DNA from: Bog-473 sp963704355
GTDB lineage: Bacteria; Actinomycetota; Acidimicrobiia; Acidimicrobiales; RAAP-2
DNA: 64,000 bases
Reading direction: 5' to 3'
Assembly (NCBI GenBank): GCA_963704355.1
Contig: OY969891.1
Coordinates: 2,666,001-2,730,000 of the forward strand
The notes under the pieces were generated by a model, which saw only the letters and a program-made list of their open reading frames with translations, made no database searches and was not told the DNA's origin. Positions 1 to 7,691 of the stretch are shown here, piece after piece. The position numbers and the translations under genes are program-made. How positions within the stretch are numbered: the stretch's first letter is position 1; each line of letters begins with the position of its first letter.

Positions 1-116
1 TGCAGACCGACGACCGCTGGACGGTCGAGTCGCTGGCCGTGGCCATGGACAAGCTGCCCCGCACGGTCGAGGTGAACAGCCAGATGACCGAGCTCGTCAA
101 GGCCATGGGGCGCTAG
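1..116 (+). CDS. C-terminal end of an unidentified protein (partial)
   Basis: An open frame enters from the left edge and stops at the TAG at 114-116, giving about 37 residues. It starts QTDDRWTVESLAVAMDKL and ends LVKAMGR. The tail is charged and looks helical. No catalytic motif lies in the visible part and I do not recognise the family. It is co-directional with the monooxygenase 51 bases downstream, so the two could be co-transcribed, but the window does not show this. Confidence 0.5.
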   Translation, partial: QTDDRWTVESLAVAMDKLPRTVEVNSQMTELVKAMGR

Positions 117-167
117 GCCTCACCTCGGCGGGCGCGGGCCCTTAGGCTTCGACGACATGGGAGGGAG

Positions 168-2090
168 GTGCCGGCCGCGGTGAACGACGCGGACGGTCGC
201 GGTCGTCTCGACCCTGCTCGCGTTGCGGCCGCCTTCGCCGCGGCCGAGGTCCACCCGCTTCTCTGCGCGGTGGCGCACCGGACGGGCGACCTGTCGCTGC
301 TCCGGGACGACCTGGCGCCCGACCAGACCCAGATGCTGGTCCCGGGACGCGGCCTCGGGCTCGAACAAGAGGAAGAGGCGCGCCGCCTCGCCGCGGCGGC
401 GCTGCTGGCCCACGCCGAGACGGGCGCGCCCGACCATGTCCTGGCCCCCGACGAGTTGCGGCGGGTCTACGGCTTCCTGGTCGGGGCAGGCTCCACCGAG
501 CAATGGGAGCACTTCTTGAGCGAGGAGCTCGCGCTCGAGGGGACCGATCTGCGTGCCCCGACCTGGCGGCTCCACGAGGTCGGCGGGTCGTTCCGCTGTG
601 CCGTGGTGGGCGCGGGCGCCTCGGGGCTGGCCGCGGCGCACCGGTTGCGCCAGGCGGGCCTGGAGGTCACGGTCTTCGAGAAGAACGCGGACGTCGGCGG
701 CACCTGGCTCGAGAACATCTACCCCGGCTGCCGAGTCGATGTGCCCAACCAGCTGTACAGCTTCTCGTTCGCGCAGACCGACGACTGGGTGTCGCGCTTC
801 TCGGCTCAGCCCGATCTGCTGGCCTACCTGCAGGGCCTGGCCAAGGAGCTCGACCTCGGTGCGAGCATCCGGTTCTCGACCGAGGTGGTCGAGGCGCGCT
901 ACGGCGAGGAGGCCCGGGCGTGGGACTTGACGCTGCGGGCGGGTGACGGCACCGAGTCGACCGCCACCTTCGACGCCATCGTGTGCGCGGTCGGACAGCT
1001 CAACCGACCTTCGTTCCCCGCCGTCGCGGGACGGGAAAGCTTCACGGGCCCTTCCTTCCACTCGGCCCACTGGGACGACTCGGTCGAGTTGGCCGGCCGC
1101 CGCGTCGCCGTGATCGGGACGGGTGCGAGCGCTGCGCAATTCGTTCCCTGTCTGGCCGGCGAGGTGGCGCACCTCGACGTGTTCCAGCGCACCCCGCCCT
1201 GGTTGCTCCCGACGGAGAACTACGGCGACCCCTTCCCACCGGAGTACTACGACCTGCTCGGCCTGTTGCCCAACTACGGGCGCTGGGACCGGCTGTGGCA
1301 GTTCTGGATCATGCACGAGGGCCTCCTCGTCGCCGCCCGGGTGGACCCGCAATGGGACCAGCACACCGAGGCGGTCAGCGCGGAGAACGACTTCGTGCGG
1401 GCCATGCTGATCGACGTGCTGCGGGAGCAGGTCGCCGACGACGCGCTGTTCGAGAAGATGGTGCCGCACTTTCCGCCCTTCGCGAAGCGGGCGCTGCGCG
1501 ACGACGGCCGATGGGCGTCCGCGCTGACCCGCGCCGACACCGACCTCGTCACCACGCCGATCGAGACGATCACGCCGGATGGGGTGCGGACGACCGACGG
1601 CGTCATGCACCCGGCCGACGTCCTCATTTACGGGACGGGCTTCACGGCGTCGGACTTCGTTGCGCCGATGCGCGTCTACGGCCTGGACGGGGTGGAGCTG
1701 AACGAAGAGTGGGCGGGCGACGCCAGCGCGTACCTCGGCATCGCGGTGCCGGGCTTCCCCAACTTCTTCATGCTCTACGGGCCGAACACGAACCTCGTCA
1801 TCAACGGCAGCATCCTGATCATGGTGGAGTGCCAGGTGCGCTACGCCGTCGAGGCGATCGGACGGTTGCTCCGAGCAGGTCATCGCGCCATGTCGGTCCG
1901 GCGCGACGTCCACCAGCGCTACGGCCGGGAGATGGAGGAGGGCAACGCCACGATGGTCTGGGGTGTGGCCGACGTCCCCACCTGGTACCGCAACAAGCAC
2001 GGCCGGGTCACCCAGAACTGGCCCTTCGACCTGCATTCGTACTGGGCCCGGACCCTCGAGCCCGACCTGTCGGAGTACGACCTGGCCTGA
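168..2090 (+). CDS. Baeyer-Villiger flavin monooxygenase, HAPMO-like
   Basis: Predicted FAD- and NADPH-dependent monooxygenase that inserts an oxygen next to a ketone carbonyl to give an ester or lactone. A first Rossmann motif, VVGAGASGLAAA, lies near residue 146. The type I Baeyer-Villiger fingerprint is seen as FTGPSFHSAHWD at about 292-303 (family FxGxxxHxxxW). A second nucleotide-binding motif, VIGTGASAAQF, follows. The first ~140 residues precede the FAD domain. That extension and the total length of 640 residues match the 4-hydroxyacetophenone monooxygenase branch rather than the ~540-residue cyclohexanone type. The GTG start is chosen for the purine-rich GGGAGGGAG directly upstream. 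Substrate cannot be read from sequence. Confidence 0.9.
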   Translation: MPAAVNDADGRGRLDPARVAAAFAAAEVHPLLCAVAHRTGDLSLLRDDLAPDQTQMLVPGRGLGLEQEEEARRLAAAALLAHAETGAPDHVLAPDELRRVYGFLVGAGSTEQWEHFLSEELALEGTDLRAPTWRLHEVGGSFRCAVVGAGASGLAAAHRLRQAGLEVTVFEKNADVGGTWLENIYPGCRVDVPNQLYSFSFAQTDDWVSRFSAQPDLLAYLQGLAKELDLGASIRFSTEVVEARYGEEARAWDLTLRAGDGTESTATFDAIVCAVGQLNRPSFPAVAGRESFTGPSFHSAHWDDSVELAGRRVAVIGTGASAAQFVPCLAGEVAHLDVFQRTPPWLLPTENYGDPFPPEYYDLLGLLPNYGRWDRLWQFWIMHEGLLVAARVDPQWDQHTEAVSAENDFVRAMLIDVLREQVADDALFEKMVPHFPPFAKRALRDDGRWASALTRADTDLVTTPIETITPDGVRTTDGVMHPADVLIYGTGFTASDFVAPMRVYGLDGVELNEEWAGDASAYLGIAVPGFPNFFMLYGPNTNLVINGSILIMVECQVRYAVEAIGRLLRAGHRAMSVRRDVHQRYGREMEEGNATMVWGVADVPTWYRNKHGRVTQNWPFDLHSYWARTLEPDLSEYDLA

Positions 2091-2093
2091 CCC

Positions 2094-2107
2094 CGCCCGG
2101 CCGGGCG
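2094..2107. terminator. GC palindrome between convergent genes, possible terminator
   Basis: A perfect 14-base palindrome, CGCCCGGCCGGGCG, lies four bases after the monooxygenase stop and before the stop of the minus-strand AhpD-like gene. With a 4-base loop only five pairs form, and there is no T-tract. It may end transcription from both sides, but GC palindromes of this size occur by chance in such DNA. Confidence 0.25.
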
Positions 2108-2135
2108 CGCTTAAGTCATTGCGTCGCTTGCCCGT

Positions 2136-2609
2136 TCAGCCCCACTGACCGGGCTGGTAGTCACCCGCGGGCTGGCGGACGATGACGTTGAGGCGGTTGT
2201 AGGCGTTGACGACCGCGATGATCGCGACCAGGGCCCCGAGCTGCTCCTCGTCGTAGTGCCGAGCGGCCGTGGCCCACACCTCGTCGCTGACGCCGACGGC
2301 GGCGTCGGCGAGGCGGGTGCCCTGCTCGGCCAGCTCCAAGGCGGCGCGCTCGGCTTCGGTGAAGACCGTCGCGTCCCGCCAGGTCGCCACGAGGTTGAGC
2401 CGGAGCTGGCTCTCCCCGGCGTGTGCCGCATCCTTGGTGTGCATGTCGGTGCAGTAACCGCAGCCGTTGATCTGGCTCGCGCGGATCTTCACGAGCTCCT
2501 GCGTCGGCACAGGCAGGCTCGACTCGGACACGACGCGGCCGGCGGAGTTGAGGTACTTGCCGAACTTCTGGGCGATGCTGGTCTCGAAGAGGTTGAGGCG
2601 GGCGTCCAT
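2136..2609 (-). CDS. AhpD-like carboxymuconolactone decarboxylase-family protein
   Basis: About 157 residues with the CMD-family redox motif GCGYCTDMH: two cysteines in CxxC followed by a histidine, as in the peroxidase protein AhpD. Such proteins act as alkylhydroperoxidase-like thiol enzymes; the substrate is unknown. The start is ATG at 2609 (MDARLNLFE) because GGAGAG sits seven bases upstream. A start 14 codons further up has no such support. The gene lies directly downstream of, and on the same strand as, an ECF41-type sigma factor. That family is known to sit next to CMD proteins, oxidoreductases or epimerases (COE genes), so this is probably its target gene. Confidence 0.85.
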   Translation of the reverse strand: MDARLNLFETSIAQKFGKYLNSAGRVVSESSLPVPTQELVKIRASQINGCGYCTDMHTKDAAHAGESQLRLNLVATWRDATVFTEAERAALELAEQGTRLADAAVGVSDEVWATAARHYDEEQLGALVAIIAVVNAYNRLNVIVRQPAGDYQPGQWG

Positions 2610-2701
2610 TTGTCTCTCCTTCCGTGGATTCGGTTGTTGGGTGGTGCTCATCTCTGGCTCGGGGGCGTGTATCCCACCCGAGAAGAGGGACAGCTCTCGT
2701 C

Positions 2702-2708
2702 TGTGACA
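2702..2708 (-). promoter_or_regulatory. Candidate ECF41 -35 element upstream of the AhpD-like gene
   Basis: On the minus strand this reads TGTCACA, the -35 consensus described for ECF41 promoters, 93 bases upstream of the AhpD-like start. I do not find the usual CGTC -10 at 16-17 bases further on, so only half of the promoter is seen. Confidence 0.4.
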
Positions 2709-2735
2709 TGGGAGCCGGACGTCGCTCCTTCGGCC

Positions 2736-3623
2736 TCAGCCTTCGAGCACGGTGAGGTCGAGCTCGCGCAGGCGCTCGGGGTCGGCCAGGACGTCGAGGG
2801 CCACGATCTTCCCGCCCCGCACCGTGAAGGCGCCGACCGAGAAGGGCGTGCCGTCGTCGCGGAGGCTGACCGCACCGACCACCCCGTTGACGAGCGCGGG
2901 CTGGATCAGCAACCCGAGGCTCGAATAGGCCTGCGCCTGGCTGGCGACCGCCTCCGCCCCCCGGACGATCTGCAGTGCCCCGGCGCGGACGGCGCCCTGG
3001 TCGGCCCGCACGACGACGTCGGGGTCGAGCACCGCGAGGAGCCCCTCGAAGTCGCCCTCGCGGGCGGCGGCCATGAACGCGTCGACCACCTCGCGCTGGC
3101 GGTCGAGGCCGGTGTCGGGCACCGTGCGCTCTCCCTGGACGCGCCGTCGGGCGCGGCTGGCCAGTTGGCGTGCGGCCTCGGGGGAGCGGCCCACGATCGG
3201 GGCGATCTCGTCGAAGGGCACGGCGAAGATGTCGTGCAGGACGAAGGCCAAGCGCTCGGGCGGGGACAGGGTGTCGAGGACCACGAGGAGCGCCACCCCC
3301 ACCGAGTCGGCGAGGAGCGCCTCGTGCTCGGGGTCCGTCCGGTCGGGCCGGTCCAGGATCGGGTCGGGCATCCGAGGACCGGCGAATTCCTCGTTGCGGG
3401 TCCGCCGCGAGCGCAGCATGTTCAGCGAGACTCGGGCCACGACCGTGGTCAGCCAGGCGCCCAGGTTCTCGACGTCACTGGTGTCAGCCCGGCTGAAGCG
3501 CAGCCACGACTCCTGCACCGCATCGTCGGCGTCCGTGAGCGAGCCGAGCATGCGGTAGGCCACCGCCCGAAGGCGGGACCGGTGCTCTTCGAAGGTCTCT
3601 GACATCCATTCGGACTGGCCCAT
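2736..3623 (-). CDS. ECF41-type RNA polymerase sigma factor with SnoaL-like C-terminal domain
   Basis: A 295-residue sigma factor. Region 2 starts near EEHRSRLRAVAYRMLGSLTD and includes DADDAVQESWLRF. Region 4 (LSPPERLAFVLHDIF, then a helix-turn-helix at FDEIAPIVGRSPEAARQLAS) lies near 120-165. The last ~110 residues form an NTF2/SnoaL-like domain (VDAFMAAAREGDFEGLLAVLDPDVVV), the hallmark of ECF41 and SigJ-like factors, where it replaces an anti-sigma factor. It directs polymerase to a small regulon, probably including the AhpD-like gene 126 bases downstream. GGAGG lies upstream of the ATG, and a second in-frame ATG six codons in is also possible. Confidence 0.9.
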   Translation of the reverse strand: MGQSEWMSETFEEHRSRLRAVAYRMLGSLTDADDAVQESWLRFSRADTSDVENLGAWLTTVVARVSLNMLRSRRTRNEEFAGPRMPDPILDRPDRTDPEHEALLADSVGVALLVVLDTLSPPERLAFVLHDIFAVPFDEIAPIVGRSPEAARQLASRARRRVQGERTVPDTGLDRQREVVDAFMAAAREGDFEGLLAVLDPDVVVRADQGAVRAGALQIVRGAEAVASQAQAYSSLGLLIQPALVNGVVGAVSLRDDGTPFSVGAFTVRGGKIVALDVLADPERLRELDLTVLEG

Positions 3624-3775
3624 GGGGTCACGCTCCTCCCGCGTTGCGTGTCATACCCACTCAGACCCGCCGGCGCCTCGAAACGTGACGGGCGCCACCG
3701 TCGGGACGGGCGGCCAGGGGACATTGGCCAAGGCCCCTTGGCCCGGGGCTGCGGCTCGCGCCGCGGGGTCCCGGG

Positions 3776-4573
3776 TCAGCTGACGATGTCGATGGGCGTT
3801 CCGGCCGGGACCATGGAGAGCTGGGCCAGGTCGGCGTCGTGGAGCCGGATGCAGCCGTGCGAGATCGCGGCGCCCGTGTTGGCGATCAGCGAGTCGTCGT
3901 ACGCGTCGATCGGCCCGTGGATCGCGATGATGGCGTCCCCCGAGCTCTCCCAGTCGGTGATGGAGTCGGAGTGGTCCGAGGTGACGAGGACGAACGGGCC
4001 GTAGCCGGGGCTCGGCGGCGGGTACTGCATCGTCATGAAGTACTGGCCCGTCGGCGTGGGGTCGTCCGGGGCGCCGATGCCGGCCGGGAAGTCGAACATC
4101 TCCGAGCCGTTGTCGTAGACCAAGAGGTGCATGGTGGCGAGGTCGACCACGATCGCGTAGGGCGTGCTCGTCAGCGTCACATCCTTCTCGTGTACCCAGG
4201 TGGTCGAGCCGTTGGGGCGCTGTGCCAGTCGCACCTCGAGCCAGTCGCGCGCGGTCGTGAGGACCGGTAGCTCGGAGGGGTAGCCGTACCACGACGCCGG
4301 CACCGTCGTGTCGGGCGTGGCCGCGCCGGCGGTGGCGTAGCCCGGGATGGCGCCCTTCGTCGTGGCCACGAGCGTGCCCGCGGGGACCAGCGTGGAGGGA
4401 GGCGCCGCCGCCAGCGGCGAGACCGCAGAGCTGGTGCTCAATCGCGCTTCTCGGTGGTGGGCGTGGTGTGACGGCGCCGCGGTGGGAGCAGGGCCGGCCG
4501 TGCCACAACCGGCCGCCACCACGGCGAGGGCGCCCACCACGACGAGCAGGCCACACCGACGAACCAGACCCAT
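3776..4573 (-). CDS. L,D-transpeptidase lipoprotein (YkuD domain)
   Basis: Predicted cell-wall enzyme making 3-3 peptidoglycan cross-links. The N-terminus is a lipoprotein signal: MGLVRRCG, a hydrophobic stretch, then VVAAGC as lipobox with the acceptor Cys near residue 23. A disordered Ala/Thr/His linker follows. The YkuD core starts near YAIVVDLATMHLLVYDNG and ends in the catalytic signature HG...SHGCIRLHD, where the Cys is the nucleophile. The ATG at 4573 is chosen because it begins the signal peptide; the open frame extends further upstream without one. Length of 265 residues suits a single-domain enzyme. Confidence 0.9.
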   Translation of the reverse strand: MGLVRRCGLLVVVGALAVVAAGCGTAGPAPTAAPSHHAHHREARLSTSSAVSPLAAAPPSTLVPAGTLVATTKGAIPGYATAGAATPDTTVPASWYGYPSELPVLTTARDWLEVRLAQRPNGSTTWVHEKDVTLTSTPYAIVVDLATMHLLVYDNGSEMFDFPAGIGAPDDPTPTGQYFMTMQYPPPSPGYGPFVLVTSDHSDSITDWESSGDAIIAIHGPIDAYDDSLIANTGAAISHGCIRLHDADLAQLSMVPAGTPIDIVS

Positions 4574-4697
4574 TTGCTCCCCCGATCGAGTGGCAATGAT
4601 ACCGGGCCGATGGGGGCTCCCTGGTGGCGAGGTGGGCCCGGCGGCCCGGCTGCCCGATGTGGACAGCGCCGGTGGGCGGGGGTGGGAGGATGACTGC

Positions 4698-5105
4698 ATG
4701 GCCGACCGTCAGCTGGTCTCGTCGGGCTCCCCCTTCGAGCCCACCATCGGTTTCAGCCGCGCGGTGCGGGTGGGCGACCGCGTCGTGGTGTCGGGCACGG
4801 CGCCGGTCGTCCCCGGTGGGAGGTGCCCCGACGACGCCGCCGGCCAGGCGCGGCGATGCTTCGAGATCATCGAGGCCGCGCTGGGGGAGACCGGCGCGTC
4901 GCTTCACGACGTGGTGCGGACGCGCATGTACGTCACCGCGACCGAGCACGCCGCGGCGGTCGGGAAGGTGCACGGCGAGCTGTTGGGCGCGGTTCGCCCC
5001 GCCGCCACCATGGTCGTGGTGGCGGAATTGCTCGACCCCGCCTGGAAGGTGGAGATCGAAGCCGAGGCGGTGGTGCCCGACAGGGCCGGATCCGACGCGG
5101 ACTAA
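4698..5105 (+). CDS. RidA-family protein (reactive imine deaminase-like)
   Basis: A 135-residue protein of the RidA/YjgF/UK114 fold, whose members hydrolyse reactive enamines and imines released by PLP enzymes. Family features seen are VSGTAPVVPGG near the N-terminus, VVRTRMYVT with the conserved Arg, and the C-terminal RPAATMVVVAELLDPAWKVEIEAEAV. The ATG at 4698 has GGTGGGAGGA upstream. It is transcribed divergently from the L,D-transpeptidase and stops 12 bases before the acyltransferase ATG, so those two may share an mRNA. Confidence 0.85.
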   Translation: MADRQLVSSGSPFEPTIGFSRAVRVGDRVVVSGTAPVVPGGRCPDDAAGQARRCFEIIEAALGETGASLHDVVRTRMYVTATEHAAAVGKVHGELLGAVRPAATMVVVAELLDPAWKVEIEAEAVVPDRAGSDAD

Positions 5106-5117
5106 CCTCTAGCGACC

Positions 5118-6455
5118 ATGGCGACTACCCCGGCGGTGTTGCGCGCGCTCGATCCGGCGGAGCGTTATTTCTGGCTGATCGGCCGGATCGCCAGCGCGAA
5201 CGGCGTGCTCTCGGCGTACGTGGACCGCACGTTCGAAGAACGTGAGCTGACTGCCGCGCTGCGCGCCCTGCAACGTCGCCACCCGCTGCTCCGTGCACGC
5301 GTCGACGTCGTCGACGGCGAGCCTGTCTTCGTCGAGGCCGGCGGCGAGATCCCGCTCACGGTGCTGCCCCTCGCGCCGGGTCAACCACCGCGCGCCGCCC
5401 AGCTCGAGTTGTGGCCCTTCCCGCCGGCACCGCACCCGCTGGCGTGTTGCATCTATGAGCCCGTCGAGGGCGAGGAGCGCTCGGTCGTCACGCTGATGGT
5501 GCACCACGTGCTCGTGGACGGCAACACGGCCAGGGCGCTCCTGCAGCAGCTGCTGCGCGTGATCGAGAGACGCGACGGCGAGTTGGGCGCCTCCGAGGAG
5601 GTCCCGGCGCCGCTGCACTCGCGGCTTCCCGAGGCGTTGCGCGCGCCACGGGCGGCGTTGGACGTCCTGAGTGAGGTGCGGGCAGAGCGCGAGAGCCAGC
5701 CGCCGCCGAGCAACTTCCCGTTCCACGCACGGCACGTGACGGCGATGCGGCCACGCTACGACCTCCTGGTCGTGGGCGGCGACGCCCTGCCGGCCTTGCT
5801 CGCCCGGGCGAAGGAGAAGGGTGCGTCCGTCACCGGCGCCCTCGGGGCCGACATCCTCCAGGCCGGCGCGGCGCTCTTCGACACGGACGAGCCCCGCATG
5901 CTGTGCTTCGCCAGTGCCACCGACCTGCGGCCGCGGGTGGAGCCGCCCTTGCCCGCCGGCGAGGCGCAGGTCGCCATCGGGATGCTCTGCACGCCGTATC
6001 TCGTCTCGGAGGCGACGCGCGACACGCTCGGGCGGACCATCGGCGACCAGATCCTCCGCGAGGTGACACGCGGCGAGAGCCACCTCTTCTATCGCTTCGC
6101 CCGGGTCGGGACGTTCGCGCCGACCGATGCGGGCATCGCGGCCTTTGCCAGGTGGGTGGACTCGTCGCCCCAGAACATCACGGTCAGCAGCGTGGGGCGG
6201 ATCGACGACGCGGGCGACCCTCCGTGGGTGCGCCGCTACGCCATGACCATGCTGCCGGGCCCGAACCAGCTGACGTTCATCGTGACCTCGACCTACCGCG
6301 GCGAGCTCGTCATCAACGTCGGGACCGACTCGGCTAAGCTGTCGCCCGCCGTCACGGACCGCTTTGTCGCCGAGATCGCGGCACGGACCGGAGCCCGGCT
6401 CGAGTTGACGTCGACGTTCGATCCCGCGGTGGAGCAGGTGGCCGGTTTCGGTTAG
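5118..6455 (+). CDS. PapA/condensation-domain-like acyltransferase
   Basis: A 445-residue stand-alone protein of the chloramphenicol-acetyltransferase-like condensation superfamily. The catalytic motif VHHVLVDG (HHxxxDG) lies at about 129-135, His130 being the expected base. The early LRALQRRHPLLRARV is typical of the N-terminal half. Single-domain members such as PapA5 esterify acyl chains onto alcohols, so a role in lipid ester formation is plausible. The substrate is not evident and no carrier protein is adjacent. Its stop overlaps the stop of the convergent serine hydrolase by three bases. Confidence 0.75.
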   Translation: MATTPAVLRALDPAERYFWLIGRIASANGVLSAYVDRTFEERELTAALRALQRRHPLLRARVDVVDGEPVFVEAGGEIPLTVLPLAPGQPPRAAQLELWPFPPAPHPLACCIYEPVEGEERSVVTLMVHHVLVDGNTARALLQQLLRVIERRDGELGASEEVPAPLHSRLPEALRAPRAALDVLSEVRAERESQPPPSNFPFHARHVTAMRPRYDLLVVGGDALPALLARAKEKGASVTGALGADILQAGAALFDTDEPRMLCFASATDLRPRVEPPLPAGEAQVAIGMLCTPYLVSEATRDTLGRTIGDQILREVTRGESHLFYRFARVGTFAPTDAGIAAFARWVDSSPQNITVSSVGRIDDAGDPPWVRRYAMTMLPGPNQLTFIVTSTYRGELVINVGTDSAKLSPAVTDRFVAEIAARTGARLELTSTFDPAVEQVAGFG

Positions 6456-7588
6456 GAGGCGAGGCCCTTCGCGGTCTCCATGACGATGTTCAGGCCACGA
6501 TCGTCGCCGACGAGGCCCGACTCCATGCGGTTCATCACGTAGCAGACGGCGAGCTCGGCGTCCTGGTCGACGATGATGACGGAGCCGCCGTAGCCGCCCC
6601 AGTAACAGGCCCGCGGGCCGAGTGGCATGTCGGGCGGGTTGCTGAGCCCGTACCCCATGCCGATGCGCTGCTTGATCCCGAGGACCTTGTCGATCCCGTC
6701 GGCCTGCACCTCGAAGATGGGCTCGGTGCCGTCACCTGAGAGGAGGCGCACGCCGCGGGCCTCACCTTTCCCGGCGACGATCGACTGGATGGCGGCGACC
6801 GAGCGGGCGTTGCCCTGGCCGTTGGCGGCGGGGATCTCGGCGCGCCGCCACCATTCGTGGTGCGCCATGGACGCGTCGACCGGCGGGTTGAGGAACGTCT
6901 TCGCCATGATTTCGCTGACCTCGCCCTCCATCGCCTCCATGTCGATGGGCGGCGGCGGGATCACGTTCGAGACCCGGTGGTCCTCGCTGGCCGGGAGCCC
7001 GATGAAGAAGTCGGCGTCGAGCGGCTTCGCCACCTCACGGGCGAACCAGGTGCCGATGGACTCGCCGGTGATGCGCCGGACGATCTCGCCGATGAGGTAG
7101 CCCTGGGTCACGGCGTGGTAACCCGACGCGGTGCCCGGCTCCCACCACGGGGCCTGCGCAGCCAGGCGCGACGTGCACAGGTCCCAGTCGGCCAGGTCCT
7201 CCGTGGCCAGAGGTTCCTCCCAGCCGCTCAGTCCGGCCGTATGCCCCATGACGTGGCGTACCTCGATCTTCTCCTTGCCGGCCTGGGCGAACTCGGGCCA
7301 GTACGTGGCGACCGGGGCGTGGTAGTCGAGCTCGCCCCGGTCGTGCAGCATGAGCGTGACGAGGAACGTCATCGTCTTGGTGGTCGACCAGACGTTGGTG
7401 ATCGTGTCGCGCTCCCAGGGCCTCGTCTTCTCGGGGTCGGCCCACCCGCCCCAGATGTCGACGACGGGCTCGCCGTGGACGAAGACCGCGACCGACGCGC
7501 CGACGTCGGCTCCGCTGTCGAGCTGCGCGGCGAGCGTCGAGCGCACTCCGTCGAAGCGCGCCTCGCAGGTTCCGTGCACCTCTGCCAT
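6452..7588 (-). CDS. Serine hydrolase of the beta-lactamase/EstB family
   Basis: A 378-residue class C beta-lactamase-like hydrolase, a group that includes esterases and D-aminopeptidases. The SxxK catalytic pair is in WSTTKTMTF (Ser68, Lys71). A tyrosine motif lies in SGYHAVTQGY near 165, and a glycine-rich GGYGGS motif lies near the C-terminus. There is no signal peptide, so it is probably cytoplasmic. ATG 7588 is chosen because AAGGAGG lies seven bases upstream; the frame stays open for 78 codons beyond it without support. Esterase activity is more likely than beta-lactamase activity. Confidence 0.85.
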   Translation of the reverse strand: MAEVHGTCEARFDGVRSTLAAQLDSGADVGASVAVFVHGEPVVDIWGGWADPEKTRPWERDTITNVWSTTKTMTFLVTLMLHDRGELDYHAPVATYWPEFAQAGKEKIEVRHVMGHTAGLSGWEEPLATEDLADWDLCTSRLAAQAPWWEPGTASGYHAVTQGYLIGEIVRRITGESIGTWFAREVAKPLDADFFIGLPASEDHRVSNVIPPPPIDMEAMEGEVSEIMAKTFLNPPVDASMAHHEWWRRAEIPAANGQGNARSVAAIQSIVAGKGEARGVRLLSGDGTEPIFEVQADGIDKVLGIKQRIGMGYGLSNPPDMPLGPRACYWGGYGGSVIIVDQDAELAVCYVMNRMESGLVGDDRGLNIVMETAKGLAS

Positions 7589-7679
7589 TTGGGGGCCTCC
7601 TTGTTCGGATCCTGATTCGGCGGCGTGCGACACGGAACCTAGCGGCGATTCGATTCGCCCGCTCCCGCACTGCGGTCGA

Positions 7680-7685
7680 TAACGT
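7680..7685 (+). promoter_or_regulatory. Candidate -10 box for a leaderless mRNA
   Basis: TAACGT lies exactly six bases before the GTG at 7692, which places the expected +1 on the start codon. No Shine-Dalgarno sequence precedes that GTG. This is the same geometry as at 28165, 31740 and 32570. Confidence 0.45.
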
Positions 7686-7691
7686 CGGCCC

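Noticed and set aside
120..2036. Long minus-strand frame opposite the monooxygenase
   Set aside because: Antisense shadow in GC-rich DNA: Arg/Gly/Val/His-rich with no family motif, while the plus strand has clear catalytic motifs. Several other long antisense frames (for example 14866-17340 and 50637-52052) were dropped for the same reason.
2094..2107. Confident terminator
   Set aside because: Only five pairs can form with a loop and there is no T-tract; kept as a low-confidence site only.
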